A stretch of 64,000 nt of DNA from Paulinella micropora (GCA_009731375.1 BJOX01000074.1:173970-237969), one strand, 5' to 3'; numbered from the stretch's first letter, positions 11,204-24,113 are shown. The notes: a model not told the origin generated them from the letters alone. Numbers and translations are program-made.

Positions 11204-12694
11204 TTAATAGATGCCGCGGCCGTATCCGCCATAGCCGCCGCCGTAGCTCCCCAGCATGCCTGTGCCGTACCCTCCCATCCCATAGCTACCTGGCATGCCT
11301 GTCCCGTATCCTCCCATTCCATACCCGCCCAACCCGGTCCCGAGCCCCATACCGTAGTTCATGTTGAAGCCGAACGGCTGCTGTTGCTGGAACATGAGCT
11401 GTTGCTGTTGCTGCTGTACTAGGGATTGTTGGTCTTGCTGCTGCTGCTGTTGTGTTTGCTGCTGTGGGTCAGCGTCCTTGCCACCCTCCTTGGCCGCTAC
11501 TGCCACAGCTGTAGCAGCGGTCCTTTTGCGGCGCAACCAGCTCACGCACCACCAAGCGAAGGCGAAAGTCAAGCAGGCGGGCATGACCCAGTCTAATGTG
11601 TTGCCTTCTGTCTTCTGCCACACCTCCTCTAAGTCGACTACAGACGGGCCTTGGCCTTTCCCGCCAACCGCCCCGAACAATGCGCGAAGCTGTGCAGATA
11701 TGCATACATACACACATTACATTACATTACATTACATTACATTACATTACATTACATGACAATACTAATGTACATTACAGTAATGACGTGATGCACTGTA
11801 ATGTACTGTAATGTACTATAGTACTGTAATATACTGAAATGTACTGAAATGTACTGTACTATACTGCACTGTACTGTACATGACTGTACATTCTGCTGCA
11901 GTGTAACGTAATGTCATGTCATTTCATGTCATGTCATGTCATGTCACATGTTCCTGTCATGTCATGTCAAATCATGTCATGTCATGGTCACGTGATGTAA
12001 TGTAATGCAATGTAATGTACTGTAATGTCATGTAGTAATAGTTGTAGCAGCAGTAATACAAATAAAGTAAACAATAAGAGTCTAATAAGGTTTAACTCAC
12101 CATGTTCCGCATCTTCAGAAACGCAAGGTGCAGGATACGAAACGTCGTGAAAGTCCTAATAACTGAGGCCATTTCATGCTGTAGCATGGAAGCATGTCCC
12201 AAGAGTTGCTGGACTGACATGAAGGCCATGTGTAGTCCCTGGAAGTTCATTTGCAACAACTGTGATATTCGACCGAAGGACATAACTGACTGTTCCATGT
12301 TGCTTATCAAGGATCCCGCGCCACCCATGATTCCTCCTGGCATTCCAGCCATAGGTCCTCCCATCATGCCTCCGTAACCCATCCCGTAGCCACCCATCAT
12401 ATTATTACCATGCATGCCCCCACCATACATTCCCATACCAGACATATTTCCGTACATACTCCCTACGTTATTATAGCTGCTCAAACCGCTCCCAAAAGTC
12501 CCACTATTATAAGGATTTGTCTGTACGTTTTGTAATGTGGGTGTGGAAGTAACACCAGCCTGATTTTCTAGGCTGGAGGAAGTGGTTTCTTGAGGAGGAA
12601 CGGTTGATGTCCGCAAGGGAGCTGCATTACTTGAGGCGCCAGAGCCCGCATCTGCCTCGTAAGGCTTGGGAGGTGATGCAGACACCGAAGCCAT
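11204..12694 (-). CDS. PEX13: Peroxin-13-like peroxisomal membrane protein, two exons
   Basis: Exon 1 is 12694-12101 and exon 2 is 11689-11204. The junction is in phase 0, with donor GTGAGT (12100-12095) and acceptor CAG ending at 11690. The product is 359 residues. The start MASVSASPPKPYE has the Pro-rich opening typical of PEX13. Residues 60-128 are Gly/Tyr/Met-rich. Residues 128-225 match the conserved PEX13 region (amphipathic helices around MEQSVMSFGRISQLLQMNF), and a membrane segment lies at about 231-249. PEX13 docks the PTS-receptor PEX5 with PEX14 at the peroxisome membrane. After a basic stretch the C-terminus is a Gln-rich tract and GYG repeats, with no SH3 domain, unlike animal and yeast PEX13. 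The family call is from overall architecture and moderately firm. Confidence 0.75.
11690..12100 (-). repeat. PEX13-like intron filled with short repeats
   Basis: The 411-bp intron carries (ATTAC)n near 11716-11757 and degenerate TGTCA/TGTAA pentamer repeats up to about 12040. The splice sites fit GT-AG. Confidence 0.75.
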
Positions 12695-12995
12695 CGAATT
12701 TGGTCATATGTGGCGTCAATGGTGGCACCTATCCCCATCCTCCGCGAAAAAATTGGCAAAAACTGTTTGACTTATTTGCTGGGAATGAAACATCATAGCC
12801 ATCGCAACATTCCATTGCTTTTGTTTTTATCATTGTTATTATCTGTTACACTTTGCCTTTTCATTACATTTGTTGCATTCTTTTCCCAAAACAAGCAATA
12901 ACTCATCCACCAAAGGTTTTCACGCGGTGTGCACAACAAGCTTCAATACCAAACCAGACGATCAATACTACGATCATGGATTGTTTTCTTCGCAG

Positions 12996-13782
12996 TCGGT
13001 AGATCGGCTTCATCTCGAATCCCTGAGCCTCACAATGAGAGCTCGTCCGGTCATGGCGCTGGAGACAAAGACCATCTATCCGTCCATCGTGGCTGCAGCC
13101 AGAAGTCTGGGTGTCAACGAATCCAGCGTGCGCATGTCCATCGCCAGAGGGGTTATTAATTTTTCTCATATTTTCGCCAACACAACTCCGAATGTGATAC
13201 TTTGCAGACAAACTCATGGCATGCATATGTATGAGTACTTGTATGTATGTATGTATGTATGTATGTATGTATGTTACATACATATGTATGTTACATATGT
13301 ACATGTATGTATGTATGTACATATGCATGTATGTATGTATGTATGTATGTATGTATGTATGTATGTATGTATGTATGTACATATGTATGTATGTATGTAT
13401 GTATGTATGTTCATATGTATGTATGATGTATATGTATGTATGTACATACATATGTATTTACATTATGTATGTATGTATGTGTATGTATGTATGTATGCAT
13501 GCATGTATGTATGTATGTATGTATATACATATGTATGTATGCCCCCTAGATTGAGATATGGGTTTTCTACATATGTATGTATGTATGTATGTATGCATAC
13601 ATATGTATGTATGTATGTAATGTATGTATGTATGTATGTATGTAACATATGTATGTATGTATGTATGTATGTATTTATGTATGTATGTATGTATGTATGT
13701 ATGTATGTACATATGTAAGTACATATGTATGTATGTATACATGTATGTATGTATGTATGTATGTACATATGTATGTATGTAC

Positions 13783-13813
<31 letters not shown>

Positions 13814-14738
13814 TACATACATACATACACATACATACATACATACATAGATACCTATATACACATACATACATACATACATACATACATACATACATAC
13901 ATAATACATACATACATACATACATACATACCTGTATACACATACATACATACATACATACGCACATACATACATACATACATACATGCATGCATGCATG
14001 CATACATACATACATACATGCATACATACATACAGACACACATACATACATACATACATGCATACATAAATGCATGCATACATACATACATACATACATA
14101 CATGCATGCATACATGTATGTATGTATGTCTGTATGTATGTACATTTTACACTTCTGCAAGCCAAAAACACCGCAAATTACGGTAAAAAACGACATCGTA
14201 AAAAAGCTTTTACCCTTCTAAAAATACCGCAAATCACGGTAAAAAGGAAGAAAAGGAAAATACAGGTATGGCCGGTCCAGCGGCAAAATGAAAATTGTGT
14301 TAGCCCGGCTCGCAAAAGTGTAAAATATCGTACGCAACTCGACGCTAAACTCGGTGTTTTCCCGTCTCGTCGGGCCGGCTTGGTCTTCGGCCAGCTTTAT
14401 CGGCCCGGCTCGACGGGAAAATGATCGTTTACCGTCTCGAAGCGTAATCTATTATGTATGTATGTATGTATGTATGTACACATGTACATATGTATGTTTG
14501 TACATATGTACATACGTATATATATATATATATATATACATATATGTATGCATGCATGTATGTATGTATGTACATTGTAGGTATCTATGTATGTATGTAT
14601 GTATGTATGTATGTATGTTTGTACATATGTATATGTATGTTTGTACATATGTACATACGTATATATATATAATATATGTATGTATGTTTGCATGCATGCA
14701 TGCATACATGCATGCATGCATGTATGTATGTATGTATG

Positions 14739-14772
<34 letters not shown>

Positions 14773-14933
14773 TAACATATGTATGTATGTATGTCCATAT
14801 GTATGTACATATGTATGTGTGTATGCATGCATGCATGCATCCATGTATGCATGTACGTATGTATGTACATACGTACGTATGTATTTATGTATGTATGCAT
14901 GTATGTATGTATGTATGCATGTATATATTTATG

Positions 14934-14964
<31 letters not shown>

Positions 14965-15129
14965 TGTATGTATTTATGTACGTACGTATGTACGTATGTA
15001 TGTATGCATGTATGCATGTATGTATGTATGTATGTATGTATGTATGTATGTATGTATTTATGTATGTATGTATGTATGTATCTATGTATGTATGTTGTAT
15101 GTATGTTGTATGTATATGTATATTGTATG

Positions 15130-15160
<31 letters not shown>

Positions 15161-15481
15161 TGTATGTATGTATGTATGTATGTATGTATGTACGTATTTA
15201 CGTACGTATGTATGTATGTATGTATGTATGTATGTATGTATGTATGTATGTATTTGTGTATGTACGTACGTACGTACGTATGTACGTATGTATGTATGTA
15301 TGTGTGTATGTATGTATGTATGTATGTATGTATGTACGTATTTACGTATGTACGTACGTACGTACGTACGTATGTATGTATGTATGTATGTATGTATGTA
15401 TTTATCTATGTATGTATGTATGTATTCATGTATGTATGTATGTATGTACATATATACGTATGTACATATGTACGTATGTAC

Positions 15482-15512
<31 letters not shown>

Positions 15513-16424
15513 TGTATGTTTGTATGTATGTATGTATGTATGTATATATGCATGCATGCATGTATGTATGTATGTATGTATGTATGTATATATGTATATG
15601 TACATGTATGTATGTATGTATGCATGTATGTATGTATGTATGCAATGTAACGTAGTGTATGTATGTAATGTAATGTTATGTATGTATGTATGTATGTATG
15701 TATGTATGCAATGCAATGTAATGTAATGTATGTATGTAATGTGATGTAATGTAATACATGTATGTATGTATGTATGTATGTATGTATGTATGCATGTATG
15801 TATTGTATGTATGTATGTATGTATGTATGTGTGTACATGCATGCATGCATACATACATACATACATACATGCATACATACATACATACATACATGCATAC
15901 ATACATGCATACATACATACATACATTACATACATTACATACATACGTACATACGTACATACATACATACATACATACATACATACATACATACATGCAT
16001 ACATACATACATACATACATACATACATAACATACATAACATACATAACATACATAACATACATAACAATATATACGTTCGTACGTACATAGACACATAC
16101 ACACATCATCTATGTACATACATACATACATACATACATACATACATACGTACATACATACATACATGCATGCATGCATGCATGCATGCATACATACATA
16201 CATACATACATACATACATACATACATACATCACATACGTAACATACATAACATACATAACATACATAACAATTTTTACGAACGTATATACATACATACA
16301 CATACACACAGCATCTACATAACATACATACATATATACATACATACATACATACACACACACACTCATACATACATACATACATACATACATACATACA
16401 TACCTACATACCTACATACATACA

Positions 16425-16456
<32 letters not shown>

Positions 16457-17152
16457 CGTACATACATACATACATACTTGCATACATACATACATACATA
16501 CATACTATGCATGTACATATACACATACACACATACACACACATACATAGATACATAGATACATACATACATACATACATACATACATACATACATAAAT
16601 ACGTACATACATACATACAGACATACATACATACATACATGCATACATACATACGGTACGTACGTACATACGTACGTACTACGTACTTACATACATTCAT
16701 GCATGCATACATGCATACATACATACATACGTACATACATACATACATACATACATACATACATACGTACGTACATACATACATACATACATACATACAT
16801 ACATGCATGCATGCACATGCATGCATGGATGCATACATACATACATACATACATACATACATACATACATAATAATGTACATAACACAACATAAAATGAC
16901 ACAACATAACATAACATAACATAACATAACATAACATAGCATAACATAACATAGCATAACATAACATAACATAACATGACATGACATAACATGACATAAC
17001 ATGACATAACATGACATAACATGACATAACATAACATAACATAACATAACATTCTGTTCCTACAATACATACCATACATACCATACCATGCATACTATGC
17101 ATACATACACACATACACATACACACAGACACACAGACAGACATACATACAT

Positions 17153-17185
<33 letters not shown>

Positions 17186-17193
17186 GACACACA

Positions 17194-17232
<39 letters not shown>

Positions 17233-17533
17233 GCACACACATACACACATACATACACACATACATACACACATACATACACACATACATACATACATAC
17301 ATACATACATACATACATGCATGCCTGCATATAGACATACATACATGCATGCATGCATGCATGCATACATACATACATACATACATACATACATGCATAC
17401 ATGCATACATGCATGCATACATACATGCATGCATGCATGCATACATACATACATACATACATACATGCATACATACATACATACATACATACATACATAC
17501 ATACATGCATACATGCATGCATACATACATACA

Positions 17534-17567
<34 letters not shown>

Positions 17568-18085
17568 CATACATACATACATACATACATACATACCATA
17601 TATACATACCATGTTATTCATACATACATAGATACATACATACATACATACATACATACATACCATGTTATTCATACATACATACATACATACATACATA
17701 CATACATACAAAAACCTACATACATACCTAACATACATACATACATACATACAGATATACATACATACATACATTACATACATTACATACATTACATACA
17801 TTACATACATTACATATATTACATACATTACATACATTACATACATTACATACATGCATACATACATAAATACGTACGCACGTACATACGTACCTACATA
17901 TATACATGCATGCATACATGCATATTACACATACATGCATGCATACGTAGATACATACGTACGTACGCGTTTACATACGTACGTGCATACAGGCATATAC
18001 AAGTTTACAAATATTGTCGTACATACGTGCATACATACATACATACATACATACATACATGCATACATGCATGCATGTGCATGCA

Positions 18086-18116
<31 letters not shown>

Positions 18117-18165
18117 GTGCATATATACATACATACGTGTATACGTACATACGTACATACATACA

Positions 18166-18199
<34 letters not shown>

Positions 18200-18536
18200 C
18201 ATACATACATACATACATACATATACATACATATACATACATACATACATACATACATACATTCATACATACATACATAGATGCATACATACATACATAC
18301 ATACAATCATACATACAATCATACATACATTTATCCATACATACATACATTTATCCATACATGCATACATCCATAGATGCGTACGTATGATTTTTTTTCA
18401 GTTTGCTGCGTCAAGTTCTGCGCACAGGTATATAATCTGCACACTATTGCAGGTGAAGTGCAAAGGTTCGTCTTGGGCCTATGTGGAGTACGAATTGGTC
18501 GATGACGACGACGAAGAAATCGTGATGGATGCCTGA
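12996..18536 (+). CDS. NUMOD1-like DNA-binding protein, split by a 5.3-kb repeat intron
   Basis: The upstream exon (about 12996-13151, after a pyrimidine-rich TTGTTTTCTTCGCAG acceptor) encodes a helix-turn-helix-like stretch, IVAAARSLGVNESSVRMSIA. The downstream exon (18452-18536, after ATTGCAG) encodes VKCKGSSWAYVEYE and an acidic tail, then TGA. The two join in phase 0. Placed together they match the layout of a NUMOD1 module: helix-turn-helix followed by a G-x-W-x-Y strand. NUMOD1 motifs bind DNA and usually accompany homing nucleases, but none is visible here. A possible in-frame ATG is at 13035, and further upstream exons are not identified. The donor, GTTATT, is weak. The join is inferred from reading frame and motif, not from transcript data. 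Confidence 0.5.
13210..18380. repeat. Giant TATG/CATA microsatellite tract
   Basis: About 5 kb of tetranucleotide repeat with TGCA, CGTA, TATA and pentamer (ACATA, ATAAC) variants. The plus strand reads TATG from 13240 to 13815 and 14455 to 15840, and CATA from 13816 to 14115 and 15841 to 18380. Each switch makes a large potential hairpin. All long frames inside are repeat artefacts. Confidence 0.95.
14125..14452. other. Unique island inside the microsatellite
   Basis: About 330 bp of GC-richer, non-repeat sequence. It contains two related words, ACCGCAAATTACGGTAAAAA and ACCGCAAATCACGGTAAAAA, and several GGCCGGC/CCCGGCTCG words. No gene is recognised. Confidence 0.6.
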
Positions 18537-20120
18537 ACACTTGTGTGATCTGAATCAATTCTCAATCCAATCTAGTATAACTAGCATTGTGTTACTGTAA
18601 TATTTAAATTTATGATAGCCTGAAAGAAATGATTCATGATCAATACTAAGCGTAGCCTTGTCTTACTAATGGCACTCAGTACTAGCTCTACCTGTAACAT
18701 TGCTGGTGAAGCTGAGGTTGCTGAGGTTGGTGGGCACAGGGGAGGTTGGGGGGGGGGGGGGGGAANNNNNNNNNNNNNNNNNNNNNNNNNNGGGGGGGGG
18801 GGGGGGGGGGGGGGGGAAATGAATGATGCTGTGGCTTCAACCAGGACTCTCGGGCTTCAATCTCTGTTACTAATAAGTATTTTTGAAAATATTTTTTACA
18901 TAATCACTCCTCTTTAATCATGAAACAGAAAAAATGACAGGCCGGTTTATAACATGAATTCGATGCGATGAAATCATTTTCTTTGACATTTTCTTGCGCT
19001 GGTATGCTCCCTTCTGGATTACTCTCTGTGTCCAACACTTGAGTTCATTAAACTAGCAAGTCACGTTGTTTTTTAATTTTTTATTATTATTATTTTTTTT
19101 ACGTAAGCAATTTTTTAGTCTTGTTCCGATGTACGTCCTTTGATCGACAGCAACTATTAATACAAACGCAGAAAAAAATTTGACTTGCTTGAAATGCACA
19201 AGTTATTAATACAAAATATTAATGTTTCTATCGTATTAATACTTCACAAGGTTTGCTCGCCTCACACTCACGCAATCACCAGCTTCAAGTTTTCCAAACT
19301 TTCAAGTGATTAATATTCAAAAAAAAAGTCAACGAAAAAGCAATCCTTTTGCCCTTGCTATTCACAATGCAGTATTACTGTCGACACTCAAGTTGATACA
19401 TTTTCATGTCAGATTTCAATAAAAAAGTTTAATTTCTTTTTTGAGTTTGATTTTTTTTTAAACTTTGATTATTTTTTCAACTTTGATTTTTATAAAAAGT
19501 TCAATCTATACAAATTACTTGGATCTATATACAAACTTGCATGAAATTTCTATTAATACAAATTACTTCGATCTATATACAAACTTGGACTTCTTTAACT
19601 TGATAGCTAGATCTATATTAATATAAAAAACATGTATTCAGCACAACAAGTTCTATCATAATATTACTGGCAATAGTAATAAATATCACTATATATCAAG
19701 TTATTAATACAATAATTGTAACACTGCTATACATTTCAAGTAATATTAAAATCAATATAGTTAAGGCATTGCGTCACTGATATTGTTAATAATTATAACT
19801 ACAATCATGATCTGGCTGCGTCGCGGCTGATTCAAGTTACTTTGCAATGACTGAGGCTGAATGCCTTCACTGATTTTAACAGTTACAGTATTAATTGGGT
19901 TAACTGATTGGGTCACGTCGAATTGAGTGAATACCATAATAATATATTAATACGGCATTCAAAATGTGATATAATTAAGTGGAAACTGTATTAATAGACT
20001 GATCTAGGAGGCTGGAAACTTTCATTGCGTACATAAAATTATTATTGACATAAGAGCAGCCTGATACTAACCTCTCAGGCCACACCGTACGCGCGTTTTT
20101 CCTTTTTTATTTATTTATTT
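18537..20120. other. AT-rich noncoding stretch
   Basis: No gene is seen. The words ATTAATAC and TATTAATA recur many times, and ATCTATATACAAACTTG occurs twice (about 19525 and 19570). A gap of 26 N (18766-18791) lies between two poly-G runs. Confidence 0.5.
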
Positions 20121-20166
20121 TTTTTTCAGCCTGGAGCTTGGATGGCTTTCCCGCGTCGCGTCGGAC
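20120..20166 (+). repeat. Exon-like direct repeat, copy 1
   Basis: The sequence TTTTTTTTCAGCCTGGAGCT and the following 27 bp recur almost exactly at 21563-21609. The poly-T plus CAG start looks like a 3' splice site. Confidence 0.6.
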
Positions 20167-20199
20167 TTTCGCAGTTCTTCTATTCCTTGCATCCTTCTC

Positions 20200-20201
20200 G
20201 T

Positions 20202-20246
<45 letters not shown>

Positions 20247-20377
20247 GTCTCTCTCTGTCTCGTCTTTTTGCTTGCTAGTCTTGCTTCTTTGAATTTCAGA
20301 ACCCTTTTCGTTCCATTCGTTTTCTCTCTTTTTTCACGGTTCTCTTCTTTTTTCTTTTCTTTTCTTTTCTTTTCTTT

Positions 20378-20413
<36 letters not shown>

Positions 20414-20582
20414 TTGCCCTCATACTTGGCAATCCTTCGAATTCTTTTCTCTCTTTCTTTTCTCTCTTTCTTTTTTCCTCTCTTTTCTCTCTTTTCTCTC
20501 CTTTCTGTTTTATTTTCTTTCTTTTCTTTCTTTTTTTATTTTCTTTCTTTTGTTCTATTTCTTCTCTTTCTTTCTTTCTTTC

Positions 20583-20620
<38 letters not shown>

Positions 20621-20945
20621 TTTCTCTTCTTTCCGCCTTTTTTTCTTCAAGTTCTCTTTCTTTTCTTTTTCTCTTTCTCTTGCCCTTACACTTGGTAATC
20701 CTTCTCTCTTTTCTTTTCTTTGTTCTTTTCTCTCCTTTCTTTTCTTTCATTTCTTTTTTCTCTTTTCTTTCCGCCTTTTTTCTTTTCTCTCTTGCTTGTC
20801 TTTTCACTTTCTCTTGCCCTTACACTTGGTAATCCTTCCTTTCTCTCTTTTCTTTCTTTTCTTTTCTTCGTTCTTTTCTTTCTTTTTTAATTTCTTTTCT
20901 TTTTCTCTGCCTGTTTTTTCTTTTTCGTTTCTTTTCTCTCTATCC
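20200..20945. repeat. CT-rich low-complexity tract
   Basis: (CT)n, (CTTT)n and TTTTC repeats, broken by a recurring non-repeat word of the type CTTGCCCTTACACTTGGTAATCC (about 20417, 20686 and 20811), which gives the tract a higher-order period. Frames through it are artefacts. Confidence 0.85.
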
Positions 20946-21140
20946 CTCTCTGTCAGGTAAAATATTTTGTGTGTTAACTTTTTTTAATAAATCAAAAACA
21001 AAGTGTGTTAATCTTGAATGTCGGGGGGAGGGGGGTGGGGGAGTTGTGACCAGAATGCGTAGTGGCATACATAATGGCGGAGAGGGACAGAGAGAGAAAG
21101 ACAGACAGACACATACACATTCAGAGAGAGAGGTGAGAAA

Positions 21141-21560
21141 GGATTCAACAAAGAAAAGCCGAAAAGACCTCTTCTTGAGTCGGATGAGATGTCGACGTAC
21201 CTGTGACACACAACATGGTGAAGAGGAGCAAGAACAAACACTTACCAACTTGGCCAGTTTATTTTTGCACCCAAAAACAGGAAGCACGCAGCTGTCCGGC
21301 CAAAAATCTAAAACTTCGATGCTCCACTCACCAATCCTTCCTGGACCTGCTGCCTTTTTTGTCAACAGATTTTTGGCCGGACAGCTGCGTGCTTCCTGTT
21401 TGTGGGTGTAAAAATTCAAACTGTCCAAGGGAGTAGGAGTCGTTGGTAGGTGTTTGTTCTTGCTATCTTCACCATTGGTCTGTGTCACAGGTACGTCGAC
21501 ACATCCGACTCAAGAACAGGTCAGAACTCAGGTCTTTTCGGCTTTTATTTGTTGAATCAT
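21141..21560. repeat. Foldback (long inverted repeat)
   Basis: The left arm starts GATTCAACAAAGAAAAGCCG at 21141. The right arm ends with its near-complement, CGGCTTTTATTTGTTGAATC, at about 21560. Inner parts also pair, for example GGAAGCACGCAGCTGTCCGG near 21281 against CCGGACAGCTGCGTGCTTCC near 21381. The arms are about 190 bp with small indels around a short loop near 21310-21360. A foldback/MITE-like element or a structured transcript are both possible. Confidence 0.7.
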
Positions 21561-21562
21561 TT

Positions 21563-21609
21563 TTTTTTCAGCCAGGAGCTTGGATGGCTTTCCCGCGTCG
21601 CGTCGGACT
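21563..21609 (+). repeat. Exon-like direct repeat, copy 2
   Basis: Near-identical to 20120-20166. It ends 11 bp before the left end of element 1, so element 1 appears to have inserted just after it. Confidence 0.6.
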
Positions 21610-21620
21610 GACAACAGGTC

Positions 21621-22013
21621 AGTAGTATAGGGGGCCACTTCCGGACGGATGTTCAGTGCAGTTTCATCACAGAAACCACACTAAGAGCCGTTATTCATAA
21701 TTTCCTCTACCTATTCTCTCTAAGTTCAAAACAACAATTTCATTGAAATCTCTCTTATTGTAAATTTTGTTCTATTTTCCTACATGATCAGACTTTCACT
21801 CATGATTGAATTATGCGGGTAATGCGGTACCGCGGTACCGCGCACTCTAAGGTTTAGGTTGTTTTCTGTTTCTATTTCCTTTTCTGTTTTTTGCGGTGTG
21901 TGGTTTTAAGTTTTTTAAATTTTTCCTGATCTGGACATTCATGTCTTTATTTAGTTTTAAGGCTACCTATTTATAACTAATATAGACAGACAAAAGAAAT
22001 AAAACTGCTATCT
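21621..22013 (+). repeat. Left terminal inverted repeat of element 1
   Basis: Positions 21868-22013 are the reverse complement of 63873-64000 with small indels; the word CACACACCGCAAAAAACAG at about 63964 is one anchor. The first 20 bp equal the terminus of element 2, but the rest differs. Confidence 0.85.
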
Positions 22014-22080
22014 GTAAATAATTATTAATGTGTTATAAATTTAATTCCATTTAAGGATATGAATTAATAACACATATAAA

Positions 22081-22587
22081 ATGGATGACATTCCACAGAA
22101 AATCAACAAGGAAGGTGTATATGTTATGAACAACGACGTATCCTCAAGAGTAGTTGTAAGGTGGGAGAGGAAAACAAAATAAAAGTTAAAAATTTTGCAT
22201 AAATGGAAAAGAAATAAGGAACAAGCCTTAGAGGAAGCAAATAGAGTTTATGAAGACAACATAAGATCTAAATATGAAGTTTGGAAAAAATACAATGATG
22301 AACGAGTTAAGCAAAATAAACAACAATACAAAAATGAATGTAATAAGGAATGGATGAAGAAAAAATTTATATGTGAATGTGGTGAAGAGACAACAAATGC
22401 TTACAAAGCATGACATCTTTTATCAAGCAATCACGAATTAAGAATGAAAGGAATCAATCTTTCAAATGATGATTTAAGTATAGAAAAAATAAAATGTAAA
22501 TGTGGTTCAATTATTAGGAGAAATGGAAAAGAAATTCATGAGGCAACCGCAAAACATAAGAAATACATTCAAGCCAAAAATAATTAA
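22081..22587 (+). pseudogene. Zinc-finger-like protein, element 1
   Basis: One frame of 168 codons from ATG 22081 to TAA 22587, broken by two in-frame stops (TAA near 22180, TGA at 22411-22413). It has a Lys/Glu-rich helical part and then two copies of a C-x-C ... H-x(4-5)-H finger (FICECGEETTNAYK...; KCKCGSIIRR...). The first matches the finger fragment in element 2 (61996-62208), where the residue at the TGA position is Arg, so that stop looks like a CGA to TGA change. The fingers suggest nucleic-acid binding; the role is unknown. Confidence 0.5.
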
Positions 22588-22592
22588 AAATA

Positions 22593-23566
22593 TTATAAAT
22601 CTATAATATCTTTTTTCTTTTTAGATCGTGTTGAAGTTCTTATATTATCGCTGTCAATACTTTTTCGTTTTAGTTGTTCTTTCGTCTTTTGTTTAACTTT
22701 ATCGGCTAACTGCTCTGCCGGTTCTTCTTCTTCCGGTTGCTCATCAACGTGAGTCTTTAATAATTCACTAGGCCTTACTAAGTCCTCTTCAGATAGGATA
22801 ACTTTGAAGCCCTTACGGCCCTTAACCTTAAATATAGTTTTACTAAATTGCTTGTCGCATTTAGAAAAAATGGTTCTTTCCAATTCTTTTCTTATTCTTG
22901 TTCCCTTAGGGAATGCATTAATTAAAGGATTTCTGTATATTTCCTGAGTGTTCTTTTCAGTTCCTTCATAAACATTAATAGGCACTGCTTTTATCGTTGT
23001 ATAATATGTTTTATTGTAAGCATCAACAACCTCATGAATAATAGGCACCCATTGAAAATTTTCATTAAATTCCCATATTAAATTTAATTCATTCCGTATT
23101 GTTCTAATAAATCTATCTATTATTCCGATTGTTCTGTGGTCTCCTACTTGAACCGGTCTGTGCTTAATATTGTTTTGTCTAAAATATGCCCCTTAAACTC
23201 ACCGCCATTATCTGAAGTAATACTTTTAGGGACTTCTTTCGTAAATATTTTTTTTAATCCTTCCAAAACATAACCTGTAGTTTTATTTTTAATTGGTTCA
23301 ATCCACCCACGACGGCTATAAACATCAATGGCTACTAGTCCGAAATTATAGTTTGCATTACCTTTCTTTGTTGCAACCTTTGACATATCCATTAAGTCAA
23401 TAAATACTTGGCTCAGTGGTTTAGCCTTTGGGGCAGTTATTGTGTTCCATATCTTAGCGGGCTTTGATTGCTTGTGTATTTCAATTGCTTCTTCCAGTTT
23501 TTCTTTCCGCTCGGTCTGCTCAGGAGTTTCTTGTTGTTGTTGCTGATTTGTGTGCTTATTATCCAT
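22593..23566 (-). pseudogene. Retroviral-type integrase, element 1, one frameshift
   Basis: Two frames, 23566-23144 and about 23205-22593, join into one integrase of about 325 residues. The core shows VFIDLMDMS, ITSDNGGEFKG and GIIDRFIRTIRN, the three acidic catalytic blocks of the rve fold, followed by a GRKGFKVIL strand region and a basic tail. The third acidic position is Asp, not the usual Glu, as in element 2. Integrase inserts the element and makes the target duplication. The frameshift near 23200 follows the second catalytic block. Confidence 0.75.
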
Positions 23567-23575
23567 TGTATATTA

Positions 23576-24113
23576 TTAGAATTTTAAAAACATCCTTGAG
23601 ACATCATCATTATTTTTCTTTCTTAGCACCACCAAAAGATTGATTATACACTTTTACACTTACATTGCTTGACTTTTTACCCTTACCTTTCTTTACTGGT
23701 ATTTCCTCTTCGCTTTCTTCACTTTCACTTTCGCTATCTTCTATTTCTTCTTGTTTAGGCTTCTCTTCTTTTTTAGTGGCTTTTTTATTTGCTTTCTTTG
23801 CTTCCGCTTTCTTTCTTCTTATTTTCATCTTAGCCATCTTTTCTGCGATAATGTCAGTAAAATCACATTCTTCATCACTCTCATTGCTTTCTTCTGGCGT
23901 ATCATCTTGGTCTTTTCCATTAATGATATCATTAGCAACACCCATTTCGGCCATGCGGTTTATCTTTTTCTCCATCTCTTCATCATCGCCTACATAAGCA
24001 TTTCTACACTTTGCTAATTTCTCTTTCGCTATTTCAACCTTATGTTGCTTTTTGCTCTTAATACTTTCCACAGCCTTACCCCAGTTCTTACGACTTGCTT
24101 CGGGAGACGGCAT
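23576..24113 (-). pseudogene. Charged protein of unknown function, element 1
   Basis: ATG at 24113. The first frame stops at 23610 after 167 residues, but the adjacent frame continues as NNDDVSRMFLKF and stop (23576), matching the end of the element 2 homologue, so there is a late frameshift in an A-rich run. The protein is Lys-rich with an acidic Glu/Ser segment (ESESEESEEE). It sits divergently next to the fibre gene in both elements. No known family; a scaffold or core role is only a guess. Confidence 0.5.

Noticed and set aside
13236-13815. Telomere repeat
   Set aside because: The unit is TATG/CATA, not a known telomere unit, and the tract is internal with strand switches.
13210-18380. 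Long open frames encoding MYVC/HTYI repeats on both strands
   Set aside because: A four-base repeat has no stop codon in most frames; these frames are products of the TATG/CATA microsatellite, not genes.
13236-18380. CRISPR-like array
   Set aside because: There are no spacers between conserved repeats; it is a simple microsatellite in a eukaryotic context.
20142-20960. 272-codon Ser/Leu/Phe frame with apparent membrane segments
   Set aside because: CT-rich low-complexity tract; the hydrophobic pattern follows from TTC/CTT/TCT codons.
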